Shown here in pieces: positions 1 through 8,596 of a stretch of DNA of 36,153 nucleotides (its first letter is position 1; the number at the start of each line of letters is the position of its first letter). The notes below the pieces were generated by a model. The model made no database searches. It was not told the DNA's origin and saw only the letters and a list, made by a program, of their open reading frames with translations. Source of the stretch: an uncultured Flavobacteriales bacterium. GTDB taxonomy: Bacteria > Bacteroidota > Bacteroidia > Flavobacteriales_D > Sanyastnellaceae. Location: the NCBI GenBank assembly GCA_938084585.1, contig CALKFF010000021.1, positions 1 to 36,153 of the forward strand, written 5' to 3'. The position numbers and the translations under genes are program-made.

Positions 1-3000
1 ACGGCCGACGTAGCTGCTGAACCCACCTGGTTGGGTGGTGGTCAAGAAGGACGCGCTGTAGCCTTGTGGAGCAAATCCGTTGTGGCCACTTTTTTCACCG
101 GCAGGCACCACGCCAAAGCCGGTGTCGTTCGTGCCGTTCCAGAGTTCGTCGTCCTTGAGGTCGTGGCCAATCTCGTACAGCGTCCTGTCCGGGGTAGTCA
201 GCGCCTCGACAGGCATGCCGAGGTGTGTCTCGAGCGAGAACCAATCCACGTCGGTCGACACATGCCAAGCCACTGGACACAAGCCAGGCGACAGAATCGC
301 GTGGATGTTGTACAACTTCCCGTAGTCAGGTCCGAAGCCTTCAAAAAACTGAGGATAGCAGTATCCTGCTTGGTCGCCATCAAAACCAGCCAACCAGTCT
401 TCTTCGTTGTCAATTTGAAGCAATTGACCTCCAGAAGCGAGTTGGGCATTTTGCAAATTCTCCGCGAACCAGCACTGCTCCCCAATCAACACGGTTTCGT
501 AGTCGTAGCCCTGGTAATTCCACGTGTCGCCGCACGACCAGGCTGCGTTGCCCGTGTCGCCATCGCCTGGGCCCGCGCCTTCGCCGGGACCGTTGGCTTG
601 GATTTCTTCCTCGGTTAGCTCACACACATCCCCCCAAAGCTGGAAGAAGTCGAGCAGGTCGTTGATGTCCACCACGCCGTTCCCAGTGAAGTCACCGGGG
701 CAAGGGTCGGGGTAATCGCAACCGCCGGGGTAGGTCGCCGTGGGGTCGTAGTCGAGCCCGTCAGGATCCATGCAGCCCACATAAAGGCAAGAGCCGTCGT
801 CTGACAAGGCCGCGGCAAAGTGGTTCACCGCGTTGGGGTCGGTGCAACCAGTGAGCAAACAGCTGAAGTCGCAGCTGCCGTCGTCCTCGGTCGCCTCCGC
901 GCTGAAGTTGCAGGCGCCCAGGTAGGTGCAACCCACGCAGGTCACAAAATCGCAGGACCCGTCGTCGAACGTCGCCGTGGCGTCGTAGTTGCATGCCTCC
1001 GCATCCATGCAGCCGTAGCACGACACGAAGTCGCAGCTGCCGTCGTCCAGCGTCGCCGTGGCGTCGTAGTTGCAGCCCATGCTGTCGGTGCAACCGTAGC
1101 ACGACTCAAGGTCGCAGCTGCCGTCGTCGAAGGTGGCGCTGGCGTCGTAGTTGCAGCCTGCGGGGTCGGTGCAGCCGTAGCATGACTCGAGGTCGCAGCT
1201 GCCGTCGTCTTGCGTGGCCGTCTCGTCGTAGTTGCACGCGGCCGCGTCGGTGCAGCCAAGGCACGTTTCAAAGTCGCAGTTGCCGTCGTCCAGCGTGGCC
1301 GTCTCGTCGTAGTTGCAGGCGCCCGCATCCGTGCAGCCGTAGCACGACTCGAGGTCGCAGCTGCCGTCGTCGATGGTCACGGCCTCGTCGTAGTTGCAAC
1401 CCGCTGGGTCCGTGCAGCCGTAGCACGACACCAAGTCGCAAGAGCCGTCGTCGATGGTCACCGACGCGTCGTAGTTGCAACCCACGGGGTCCGTGCAGCC
1501 GTAGCACGACACCAAATCGCAGGAACCGTCATCCACATTCGCCGCCTCGTCGTAGTTGCATGCGGCAGGGTCCATGCACCCCGGAATGTCGGGGGTGAAG
1601 TTGCCCGCGCCGCTGAAGGTGGTGGTGATTTGGACTGCATCCGCACCCAAACCGCCAGGGAACACCTGGTAGTTCACCGTTCCGCTCAAGTCGCCGGCCG
1701 TGGTGATTTGCATGATCAACACGCGCATGTCGGCGTCGCCAAGGGCGTTGTCTCCCGCGACCACGTACCACGAAGACCCCACAACGGTGCTCGCTTCCAA
1801 GCTTGTGGCCCCGTCTTGCAGGAAGAAGGTCGTGATGGCCTGGGTGGCGTCTTCCACCACATCCGGGTCCTCCGCATTGGCCAACTCGCTTTCGCTGGCG
1901 GGCCCCTCCAGTCCCATGGTCGCATACGTGTCGTCCACCATGTCAGGATACAGCGCGACGAACGCCGCACCCAACCCGCTGGCCGACCACGACAAGTTCC
2001 ATTCGCTGTTGAAGACGCCCGCAGGCGCGCTCACCGTCATGGGCGCTTCGTCAAACCCAAACACCGCACTCACCCGGTCCAACGCCTCTGGCAAGTTGAC
2101 GTGCAAGCGGTACGTGGTCATGCCAGTTTGAACCGCGGCAGCGACCTCCACCGTGAGGTGGTAGGCTTCGCAGCTCAGGCAGTTCCCGTCGCAATCGCTG
2201 TTGAACGCGGGATAGACGCACAGGCTGTCGTCTGCAAGGGTCGCTTCCGCGTCGAAATTGCACGCCTCCATGTCGCTGCATCCCGTGCATGTGGCGTTGT
2301 CTCCCCCGCACACGCCGCAGTCGTCAAGGACGTTGCCCTCGCAATCGCACGCGCCCTCGGCAATGCCAGAACCGCCGCACACCCCGCATTCGTCGAAGGC
2401 CAAGCATGAGCCGTCCTCCTCCGTGGCGTCAGGGTTGAAATTGCAGGCCTCCGCGTCGGTGCAGCCGAACACCTCGTCCACGTCGCAAACCCCGTCGCCA
2501 TCGCCGTCGGTCTCGCAGTTGCCATCGCAATCGTAAGGTGGTTGCGCATACACACAACTTCCGTCGTTGAAGACGGCCTCAGGGTCGAAGTTGCAAGCGG
2601 CCGAATCGTTGCATCCAAACACCAAACATGAGGTGAAGTCGCACGACAAATCGTTGAACGTGGCTTCCGGGTTGTAGTTGCACGCCAAGTCGATCATGCA
2701 ACCGTATACGTCCTCCTCGTCGCAGATTCCGTTGGCGTTGGCGTCCGCCTCACACAGCCCGCCGCACACGCCGAGCGCGTCGAACTCGTTGCCGTCGCAA
2801 TCGCAGGCGCCCTCAGCGATGTACTCACACGACCCGTCGTCGTCCGTGGCCGCAGGATCGAAGTTGCAAGCCGACTCGTCGGTGCACCCGTCCAGCAAGA
2901 TGGTGGGTCCAAACGTGCCTTCTCCGTCAAACGACATCGACGCCTGCACGAAGTTCACGCCCACGCCGAGCGGGAAAATTTGGGCATTCAATGTGCCTGA

Positions 3001-3537
3001 GATGGAGCCTGTGGTGGTGATTTGGGCCACCAACCAACGGCCATCTTCATCTGGCAGCGCATTGGAGGCCGTGTTGAGCACGTACCACGAACCTCCCACC
3101 ACGGTGTTGACCGACAAGGACGTGCCGCCGGTGGTGAAAAACCCCGTGATGGACGGCGCCAACTGGGCGTCTTGCACCACCGCTGGATCCACGGCGCCGG
3201 GAACCAAGGCCGCCGGGCCGTCCAACCCCAAGGTGGCATAACTGTCGTCCGCCAATTCTGGAAAGGCGCCAAGCAACGCCGGGTTGACCCCCGTTGCGTT
3301 CCAACCGGTGTTCATCGGGCTGTTGAAAATGCCCTCTGGCGCCTCCACGCTCAAAGGCGTTTGGTCGCTGCCGTAAACCGCCGAGATTTTGTCCGTCGGA
3401 TCCAATGCGTTGACATAGAATCTGTACACAGTCCCTTCTGCCGCGACAGGCTCGGACGACTCCACAGTGAGTGTGTAGGACTGGCCAAATGCAGTGGACG
3501 TGAGGAGCGAAATCAGGATGAGGACGAGGAGGCGCAT
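1..3537 (-). CDS. Secreted Cys-rich repeat protein with FISUMP domain (3' end outside window)
   Basis: The reading frame is open from an ATG at 3537 to the left edge (1179 codons visible, no stop), so the C-terminus is missing. Residues 1-19 form a signal peptide ([19 protein letters not shown]). Two related beta-rich domains follow, at about 20-215 and 457-650; they share YxLTVE, a ...SVEAP/TVSAP-G-FNS motif and SWYV, so they are an internal duplication. After each comes a run of GCTDxxACNYDxxATxDDGSC repeats, with DxDGDGxCD calcium-binding-like loops in the first run. About residues 942-972 ([20 protein letters not shown]) resemble half a dockerin. From about residue 985 to the edge is a FISUMP (Fib_succ_major) domain: [29 protein letters not shown]. 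The function is unknown; by composition and signal peptide it is an exported surface protein. It lies downstream of the subtilisin-like gene but beyond a terminator, so it probably has its own promoter. Confidence 0.85.
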   Translation of the reverse strand, partial: MRLLVLILISLLTSTAFGQSYTLTVESSEPVAAEGTVYRFYVNALDPTDKISAVYGSDQTPLSVEAPEGIFNSPMNTGWNATGVNPALLGAFPELADDSYATLGLDGPAALVPGAVDPAVVQDAQLAPSITGFFTTGGTSLSVNTVVGGSWYVLNTASNALPDEDGRWLVAQITTTGSISGTLNAQIFPLGVGVNFVQASMSFDGEGTFGPTILLDGCTDESACNFDPAATDDDGSCEYIAEGACDCDGNEFDALGVCGGLCEADANANGICDEEDVYGCMIDLACNYNPEATFNDLSCDFTSCLVFGCNDSAACNFDPEAVFNDGSCVYAQPPYDCDGNCETDGDGDGVCDVDEVFGCTDAEACNFNPDATEEDGSCLAFDECGVCGGSGIAEGACDCEGNVLDDCGVCGGDNATCTGCSDMEACNFDAEATLADDSLCVYPAFNSDCDGNCLSCEAYHLTVEVAAAVQTGMTTYRLHVNLPEALDRVSAVFGFDEAPMTVSAPAGVFNSEWNLSWSASGLGAAFVALYPDMVDDTYATMGLEGPASESELANAEDPDVVEDATQAITTFFLQDGATSLEASTVVGSSWYVVAGDNALGDADMRVLIMQITTAGDLSGTVNYQVFPGGLGADAVQITTTFSGAGNFTPDIPGCMDPAACNYDEAANVDDGSCDLVSCYGCTDPVGCNYDASVTIDDGSCDLVSCYGCTDPAGCNYDEAVTIDDGSCDLESCYGCTDAGACNYDETATLDDGNCDFETCLGCTDAAACNYDETATQDDGSCDLESCYGCTDPAGCNYDASATFDDGSCDLESCYGCTDSMGCNYDATATLDDGSCDFVSCYGCMDAEACNYDATATFDDGSCDFVTCVGCTYLGACNFSAEATEDDGSCDFSCLLTGCTDPNAVNHFAAALSDDGSCLYVGCMDPDGLDYDPTATYPGGCDYPDPCPGDFTGNGVVDINDLLDFFQLWGDVCELTEEEIQANGPGEGAGPGDGDTGNAAWSCGDTWNYQGYDYETVLIGEQCWFAENLQNAQLASGGQLLQIDNEEDWLAGFDGDQAGYCYPQFFEGFGPDYGKLYNIHAILSPGLCPVAWHVSTDVDWFSLETHLGMPVEALTTPDRTLYEIGHDLKDDELWNGTNDTGFGVVPAGEKSGHNGFAPQGYSASFLTTTQPGGFSSYVGR
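700..1581 (-). repeat. Tandem 81-bp coding repeats (27-residue GCTD/ACNYD units)
   Basis: Eight consecutive units of exactly 27 codons lie at 934-1581. They are followed by one 28-codon unit (850-933) and two degenerate units down to about 700. The consensus residues are G-C-T-D-x-x-x-C-N-Y-D, then DDGSCD and a C three residues later. Each unit has four cysteines, few basic residues and many Asp. The DNA copies are very similar (for example the tgcagccgtagcacgac core recurs every 81 bp), so copy number could vary by recombination. Single or degenerate copies also occur elsewhere in the same gene and once in the lysyl-oxidase gene (near 15310-15380). Confidence 0.9.
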
Positions 3538-3657
3538 CTCGAAAAATATTTGGTTGGAGGTTCAAGATACGGCTTATGTCGTTGAATATCTGCAGTTCAT
3601 CCTGGTTCAAGCGCCTGCGGAGGGCGCCGCTTCGTGAAATGCGCGTCGTCGCCCCAC

Positions 3658-3692
3658 AAAAAAGCCCCCCTTCCGCGGGGGAAGGAGGGCTT
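3658..3692 (-). terminator. Intrinsic terminator after the subtilisin-like gene
   Basis: Read on the minus strand, the 35 bases after the stop at 3712 form a GC-rich hairpin. The arms AAGCCCTCCTTCC and GGAAGGGGGGCTT pair around a short GCG loop, and the hairpin is followed by six T. It lies 20 bases past the stop codon, so it should end the transcript of the 11856-3712 block and separate it from the gene starting at 3537. Confidence 0.85.
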
Positions 3693-3711
3693 GGGTTGGG
3701 GGTTAAGTTGG

Positions 3712-6700
3712 TCACCGAACAGCGAGTCGTTCCACCTGGTGGCAGACGACGTGGCGGCCTTGAAGGCCTCGAAGCACAACGACGTAGTTGCCTGACTGCC
3801 AGCTGGACACATCCAAGGTGTGGGCGCTGATGCCGGGCGCGTTGCGGAGGTTGCTTTGTTGGGCGACCACCGCGCCTTGGGCGTTGTACACGACCAAATC
3901 CACTTGCTCCACCGTGCGTGGCAGGCAGTACTCCAACTGCACCGCATCGGAAGCGGGGTTGGGGAACGAAACGAGCCAATCCTTGCCGTCGTTTTGGGCA
4001 GGCGAGGTGTTGGGGCGCAACACCTCCGAACGGAAGACCGGGGTGAGCGGCGCGCCGCCGTCGTTTGCAACAGACGCGCGGGTCAGGTCGAGCTCGGCCT
4101 CGCCGTCGGCGATGCTGAACAATTCAGTGCGGCCTGCGTCGAAGCCTTGGTTGGCGAAATTGAAGAGGAGGACGATGGTTTGGCCTTCCTGCTGGTAGAC
4201 CATCTTCTCCATGCCAGCCAACGCCGCAGGGAACGTCACCTCGTGGGTTCCTTCAAGCGCCAACTGGAGCCCGGCAATCGCGTGCTGAGCCTCGGCCATC
4301 AGCGTGCCGTTTTCCCACGTCAACGTCACCTCGCCCACCGGCGTGTTGGGGTAGTAGTTGGGGCCCGCCATGGCGTTGACCGTGGTGCCTCCAGCGACAG
4401 GGTTGAGGATGATGTCCACCGTGCCCACAACGTCCAAGACGTTGATCATGAGGTCGTTGTTGACGTCCGCAGCGTTGAAGATGAACGGCTGAGGGTTCAT
4501 GCCCAGGATGTAGTCCACGTCGTGGATCACGTCCATCACGTTCACCGCGAAGTCCCCGTTGCTGTCTCCGAGAAGCGCCGTCAACGGGCTGGCCGTCACA
4601 GACGACGAGAAGTCCGTCTCCTGGAAACTGGTGCGCAAAATCTTGTACTTGTAGAAGTACTGCTCGTCTTCTTCCACCTCGAAGTCCACAAATGTCTCGT
4701 CGGTCAGCAACGCGGTGTTGAGCAGCTGCACCTCCAGCTCGTTGCCGGCGGTGTCCACTTGGTAGCGGTACATGTTGTAGCCCAAAAGGTCGCCCACCAG
4801 CTCCTCGCTCGGCGCCTCCCAGTTGAGCTCAATCTTGCCCAAACCAGGCGTCGCGAAGAACCCTGTCGATGCAGAGCCCGCCGATTGCACGAGCATGTTG
4901 AAGCGGCTGTCCTCCACGGGAATGGTCCACCCTTCGTTGTCCACCGCATCCTGCACGCGAATCCGAGAAATTCCGTCTGCCGCGCCAATGCCCACCTCGT
5001 GGGTCACCGTGTACAGGGTCGAATCTGCACTCCACGTGCCTTCCTCCGACACCTGACGCTGGTTGTACGGGATGGTCACGCCGTAGCTCAGCTTTGGCGC
5101 CACCGACACGTCCATCGCGCGGTTGAAGTAAATCTGGAACTCATGCTCACCGACCCCAATCGGATCCAACGCTTCGTACTCGTCCTGGGCGTCCAACCCG
5201 TTCACAAGCACCTTCCACACGATGCCGTGGGCCTCTGAGGAGGGTTGAGGTGCACCATAGCCCTCGAAAATCCCCAAATCTCCATCTTCAAAGAAGTCCT
5301 CAATGAGATACTCCAATACCTCAGGGTTGGATGACCCGAGGTAGTTTGTCGAATCGGTCAGATAAACGTCGTTGTTCGATAACCAGGGAGCTCCAGAAGA
5401 AAATGACCTGGCGTTTCCGACCCCCGGCACATTCAGCCAGTTGTTCAAAAAGTTGTTGTTCTCGACAACGTTCGTGCCTCCAAGATCTCCTTGGAGATAC
5501 AGCGCCCTGTTGTTGATGACATTGTTCGCAACAGCGTCATAGGCAAACCAAAAATACCACGATGAAAACCCTGGTTGGATGTTCTCTGTGATGTTGCATC
5601 GTGTCAAGTTGGCGTAACCATAGCAGGTCCCCCTGAAATCAAACCACTGGCAATCCGTAAACGATGCGTGATCGTATGCGTACGCCCAAATGTCTTCTCC
5701 TAAAGTGAAATCACAGTTGACAAAATTGGCGCCAAAGGCACCGCCTTGCCCTTGGTATTCAAGCTCTCCCCAAAACACATTCTCCGGCAAAAACTGAATG
5801 CGCTCCTCTGGGGTGCCAATGGCGTCTACAGTGCCTCTGAACACCATGGACTTGTTGTCCGAGAAATACACCTTGACGCCGGGCTCGATGGTCAAGTGTG
5901 TACCAGTGCCCATGACAACGTTGTCTACAATAAGGTACTCCTTGCCCTCCTCCATCACATAGTCTTCGCTGATCAACCCGGACAACAAAATCCGGTTTTT
6001 CACATTGAGGACAACCTCCTCCGTGCTGAGGTAAGCCGAGTCAGGACCAGACCACACGCTCACGTCGAAGCGAATGTCCACGTTGTTGTTGACGTTCTCG
6101 TCCAGCTGAATCTGAAGTCCTCCGTCCAGGTTTTGCAGCGTGGCGTAGGCAGAAACGCTCCCGAGCGCCGCTTCTGAAACCAAAATGTCGGCCTTCGAGG
6201 TGTCCTCGTACTGCGCGAATGCAATGCCAACACGTACGTCGTCAGAGGGCCCCCAGTAGTTCTTGATCAACGGCAAAATCTCAATAATCTCTCCTGATTC
6301 GGTGTACCCGTTTCCATTCTGTCCCGCGATGGTGTCGCGGAACGTGGCAGACAACACCTGCAGCTGCGGGGTGGGTTCCGTCTCGATGCATTCAAGCAAA
6401 TTGACGTAGTCGCCATCCGACGTGTTGATGAACGACCCGAACATCAATTCTTTGCTGTCCTCCGGCTTCAACTCCTGGTACAACGCCACACACGCTGACA
6501 TCAAAGGCGCCGACATGCTGGTGCCGGTCACAGACGCATAACCGCCATTGGGCACGGTGCTCAGAATGCCCGTGCCAGGCGTGGTCACCTCGTAGTTCAA
6601 CAAGTTGGCATATTGCGTGAAGACCGGGCCGTCTTGGTCCCAATTCGTGTAACCATCCGTGGGCTTGGGGGAATCCTCCACCCCCAACACAAACGAGTAA

Positions 6701-7899
6701 GCGGATGGATAGTGAGGGAAGCAACCAAGACAAGGCCCAATCTTGATGCCGTTGTTGCCCGCTGAGGCGACAAGTGCGGCCGTCGCGTAGGCGTTCTCCA
6801 GGGCAGACAGCATAAGGCTCGACTCGGCGTAAGAGCCAAAGCTCATGTTCAACACCGTGGCACCGTTGTTGGCCGCGTAGCTGATTCCTTCGGCAATGGT
6901 GGATGCGTTGCCAACGCCTGTGCTTTGGAACACCTTGATGGGCATGATTTGGGCGTTCCAACAAGCGCCAGCAATGCCAATCTCGTTGTCGGTGACTGCG
7001 GCGGCAATGCCGGCCACGTGGGTGCCGTGAAGGTTGTCGTCCAGGGGCGCGTTGTCGGCGTTGATGAAGTCCCAGCCGTGGAAATCGTCCACGTACCCGT
7101 TGCCGTCGTCGTCGTACCCTTCAATGCCATTGATCTCGGCATGGTTCACCCATGTGTTGGCTGCCAAATCCGGGTGGTTGTAATCCACGCCTGAATCCAA
7201 GATGGCAATCACTTGGGTGGAGTCTCCGCTGGTGTGGTTGGCCCACACTTCCGGCAAGTGCACCTGGCCCAAGTTGGCCTGCGTGCCGTAGAGCGGGTCG
7301 TTGGGCTCTCCAGTGGGGGGCATCGGGGCAGCAGCGGCCATGGCCATCACATCCGATTCGGTCAAGATCCGGTCCACGTTGAAGTCTTCCAACTTCACGA
7401 CGTAGTTGGGCTCGGCGTACTCCACGAGGGGGTTCTCGTTGAGCGCGGCAAGCACGTCACGGGTGGGGTCTGGCCCCGCCCCTTCCTCTGGCAATTCCAA
7501 CTTCACTTGGAACACGTTCTTCAAGGAAATGCCCTTCATGGACATTTCTTGAGGGGTCTTGGTGGACTTCGCCGCCAGCTCGGCCTTGTGGTCGAGGCTT
7601 CGGTCGATGCTCTTCTTGTCGAACAGCACCTTGCTCTCGGCCACCACAACGCCTTCAGGCAAAAATGCCTGCACGTCGAAGGCGCTCAGCGCTTTGCCCA
7701 TGTTGTCGTAGACCACGTCGCAATCGGCGTCGTCAATGAACTTGACCACGATTTCACCAGGCACCACACGGCGGTGGTCCTCGAGCACGGCGTCAGGCAC
7801 AGAGTGCCCTTGGGCCTGGATTTGAAGCGCCGCTCCCAGCAGCGCTCCAAAAAGGAGTAACATTCGGTTCATAGGTTGGATGATTGATTGATTTTTCAT
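3712..7899 (-). CDS. Subtilisin-like (S8) serine protease with beta-helix, FnIII, dockerin and T9SS sorting domain
   Basis: A 1395-residue exported protease. A signal peptide ends near residue 30 (LQIQAQ); M10 is an alternative start. A propeptide-like region (30-200, VPGEIVVKF) precedes the S8 domain. The catalytic triad is D235 (AILDSGVDY), H291 (HGTHVAG) and S461 (GTSMSAP), with oxyanion N382 (SAGNNG). Residues about 638-860 look like a right-handed beta-helix (repeated short N-rich strands), 1010-1105 like fibronectin III, and 1108-1163 like a type I dockerin (GDSNGDFAVNVMDV, ADVNNDLMINVLDV). The last ~85 residues (FPNPASD... then a final beta strand) are a T9SS type A sorting domain, so it is secreted by T9SS and probably anchored to or released from the surface. 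It starts 13 bases after the preceding gene, so co-transcription is likely. Substrates are unknown; it could process the neighbouring surface proteins, but that is inference. Confidence 0.93.
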   Translation of the reverse strand: MKNQSIIQPMNRMLLLFGALLGAALQIQAQGHSVPDAVLEDHRRVVPGEIVVKFIDDADCDVVYDNMGKALSAFDVQAFLPEGVVVAESKVLFDKKSIDRSLDHKAELAAKSTKTPQEMSMKGISLKNVFQVKLELPEEGAGPDPTRDVLAALNENPLVEYAEPNYVVKLEDFNVDRILTESDVMAMAAAAPMPPTGEPNDPLYGTQANLGQVHLPEVWANHTSGDSTQVIAILDSGVDYNHPDLAANTWVNHAEINGIEGYDDDGNGYVDDFHGWDFINADNAPLDDNLHGTHVAGIAAAVTDNEIGIAGACWNAQIMPIKVFQSTGVGNASTIAEGISYAANNGATVLNMSFGSYAESSLMLSALENAYATAALVASAGNNGIKIGPCLGCFPHYPSAYSFVLGVEDSPKPTDGYTNWDQDGPVFTQYANLLNYEVTTPGTGILSTVPNGGYASVTGTSMSAPLMSACVALYQELKPEDSKELMFGSFINTSDGDYVNLLECIETEPTPQLQVLSATFRDTIAGQNGNGYTESGEIIEILPLIKNYWGPSDDVRVGIAFAQYEDTSKADILVSEAALGSVSAYATLQNLDGGLQIQLDENVNNNVDIRFDVSVWSGPDSAYLSTEEVVLNVKNRILLSGLISEDYVMEEGKEYLIVDNVVMGTGTHLTIEPGVKVYFSDNKSMVFRGTVDAIGTPEERIQFLPENVFWGELEYQGQGGAFGANFVNCDFTLGEDIWAYAYDHASFTDCQWFDFRGTCYGYANLTRCNITENIQPGFSSWYFWFAYDAVANNVINNRALYLQGDLGGTNVVENNNFLNNWLNVPGVGNARSFSSGAPWLSNNDVYLTDSTNYLGSSNPEVLEYLIEDFFEDGDLGIFEGYGAPQPSSEAHGIVWKVLVNGLDAQDEYEALDPIGVGEHEFQIYFNRAMDVSVAPKLSYGVTIPYNQRQVSEEGTWSADSTLYTVTHEVGIGAADGISRIRVQDAVDNEGWTIPVEDSRFNMLVQSAGSASTGFFATPGLGKIELNWEAPSEELVGDLLGYNMYRYQVDTAGNELEVQLLNTALLTDETFVDFEVEEDEQYFYKYKILRTSFQETDFSSSVTASPLTALLGDSNGDFAVNVMDVIHDVDYILGMNPQPFIFNAADVNNDLMINVLDVVGTVDIILNPVAGGTTVNAMAGPNYYPNTPVGEVTLTWENGTLMAEAQHAIAGLQLALEGTHEVTFPAALAGMEKMVYQQEGQTIVLLFNFANQGFDAGRTELFSIADGEAELDLTRASVANDGGAPLTPVFRSEVLRPNTSPAQNDGKDWLVSFPNPASDAVQLEYCLPRTVEQVDLVVYNAQGAVVAQQSNLRNAPGISAHTLDVSSWQSGNYVVVLRGLQGRHVVCHQVERLAVR

Positions 7900-7912
7900 T
7901 TCTGTTCAAGGG

Positions 7913-8596
7913 TCAGCCGCACAGCGTGTCAAAGGCCAGCAGGAAGTCAAGCAAGTCGCCGACACCCACCACGCCATCGCCGTTCAAGTCGATGTATCCG
8001 CAGTTTTCTGTGCATCCGAACAAGGGCAAAAGCAGCAACAAGTCCGCGGAACCGACGGCCCCGTCGGCGTTCAAGTCGGCAGGGCAACCCGACGAGGTCA
8101 CCACAATCGACCCCTCTTCCAAAGGGTCTTCCGCCACGTTCTCGTTGTCGCCGTTTGACAAGATCACTTCTGACAAGACCACGGCGTGCGCGCCGGCGGC
8201 CACATCCGAGGACATGGTGCCCGAGACTTGCGCCACACCCACGTCGCCTTCCGGCACCGTGGCGCCGGCGAAGTTGAAGACGAGCACGCGGTACATGTTG
8301 TCGCCCAACGCGGACACCGACAGTTGAAAGGCGCCCCATTCAGGGTTCAAGGCCATCGCGTCCATGTCGAACGCCACACCCTCTGGCCACGTCACGTCGA
8401 ATTGCATGCCCTTGATGGGCTCTTCGCTGACCCGCCGGATCTCGGAAGTCCACGCTTCGCCAGCGGAGGCCGTCACGGTTTCGAAGTGCAAGTAATTGCC
8501 CTCGACACCTTGGGCCTGAGCTGCCCACGAAGCTGTCCAAGCCAACAACCAGGTTGCAAAGAGTGGCATGAATGGCGTTCGATGGATCACAGGCAT
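7913..8596 (-). CDS. Small secreted cohesin-like / dockerin-like protein
   Basis: A 227-residue protein. Its signal peptide (residues 1-29, ending AAQAQ) has basic residues only if translation starts at the ATG at 8596. That start lies 10 bases inside the end of the upstream gene, implying translational coupling; M10 (8569) is the alternative. Residues 31-166 form a cohesin-like beta domain. It is clearly paralogous to the third such domain of the upstream gene: both have KGMQFDV, FQLSVSxLG and a V-FN-x-(A/T)GA(T/S)VP segment. Residues 168-227 hold two dockerin-like calcium loops (DLNADGAVGSADLL and DLNGDGVVGVGDLL) and end in FDTLCG. There is no T9SS sorting domain. It probably works outside the cell with its two neighbours. 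The exact partner is unknown, and the cohesin assignment is by fold-like pattern only. Confidence 0.8.
   Translation of the reverse strand: MPVIHRTPFMPLFATWLLAWTASWAAQAQGVEGNYLHFETVTASAGEAWTSEIRRVSEEPIKGMQFDVTWPEGVAFDMDAMALNPEWGAFQLSVSALGDNMYRVLVFNFAGATVPEGDVGVAQVSGTMSSDVAAGAHAVVLSEVILSNGDNENVAEDPLEEGSIVVTSSGCPADLNADGAVGSADLLLLLPLFGCTENCGYIDLNGDGVVGVGDLLDFLLAFDTLCG

Noticed and set aside
198-485. A short minus-strand open frame and an apparent frameshift in the FISUMP domain near 385-400
   Set aside because: Careful reverse-complement reading gives an unbroken frame ([18 protein letters not shown]); the short frame is a shadow in another phase.
1210-2409. Long plus-strand open frames opposite the Cys-rich repeats (also 8568-9971)
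   Set aside because: They are antisense shadows of GC-rich repeats, with low-complexity His/Arg/Val/Ala-rich translations and no start context.
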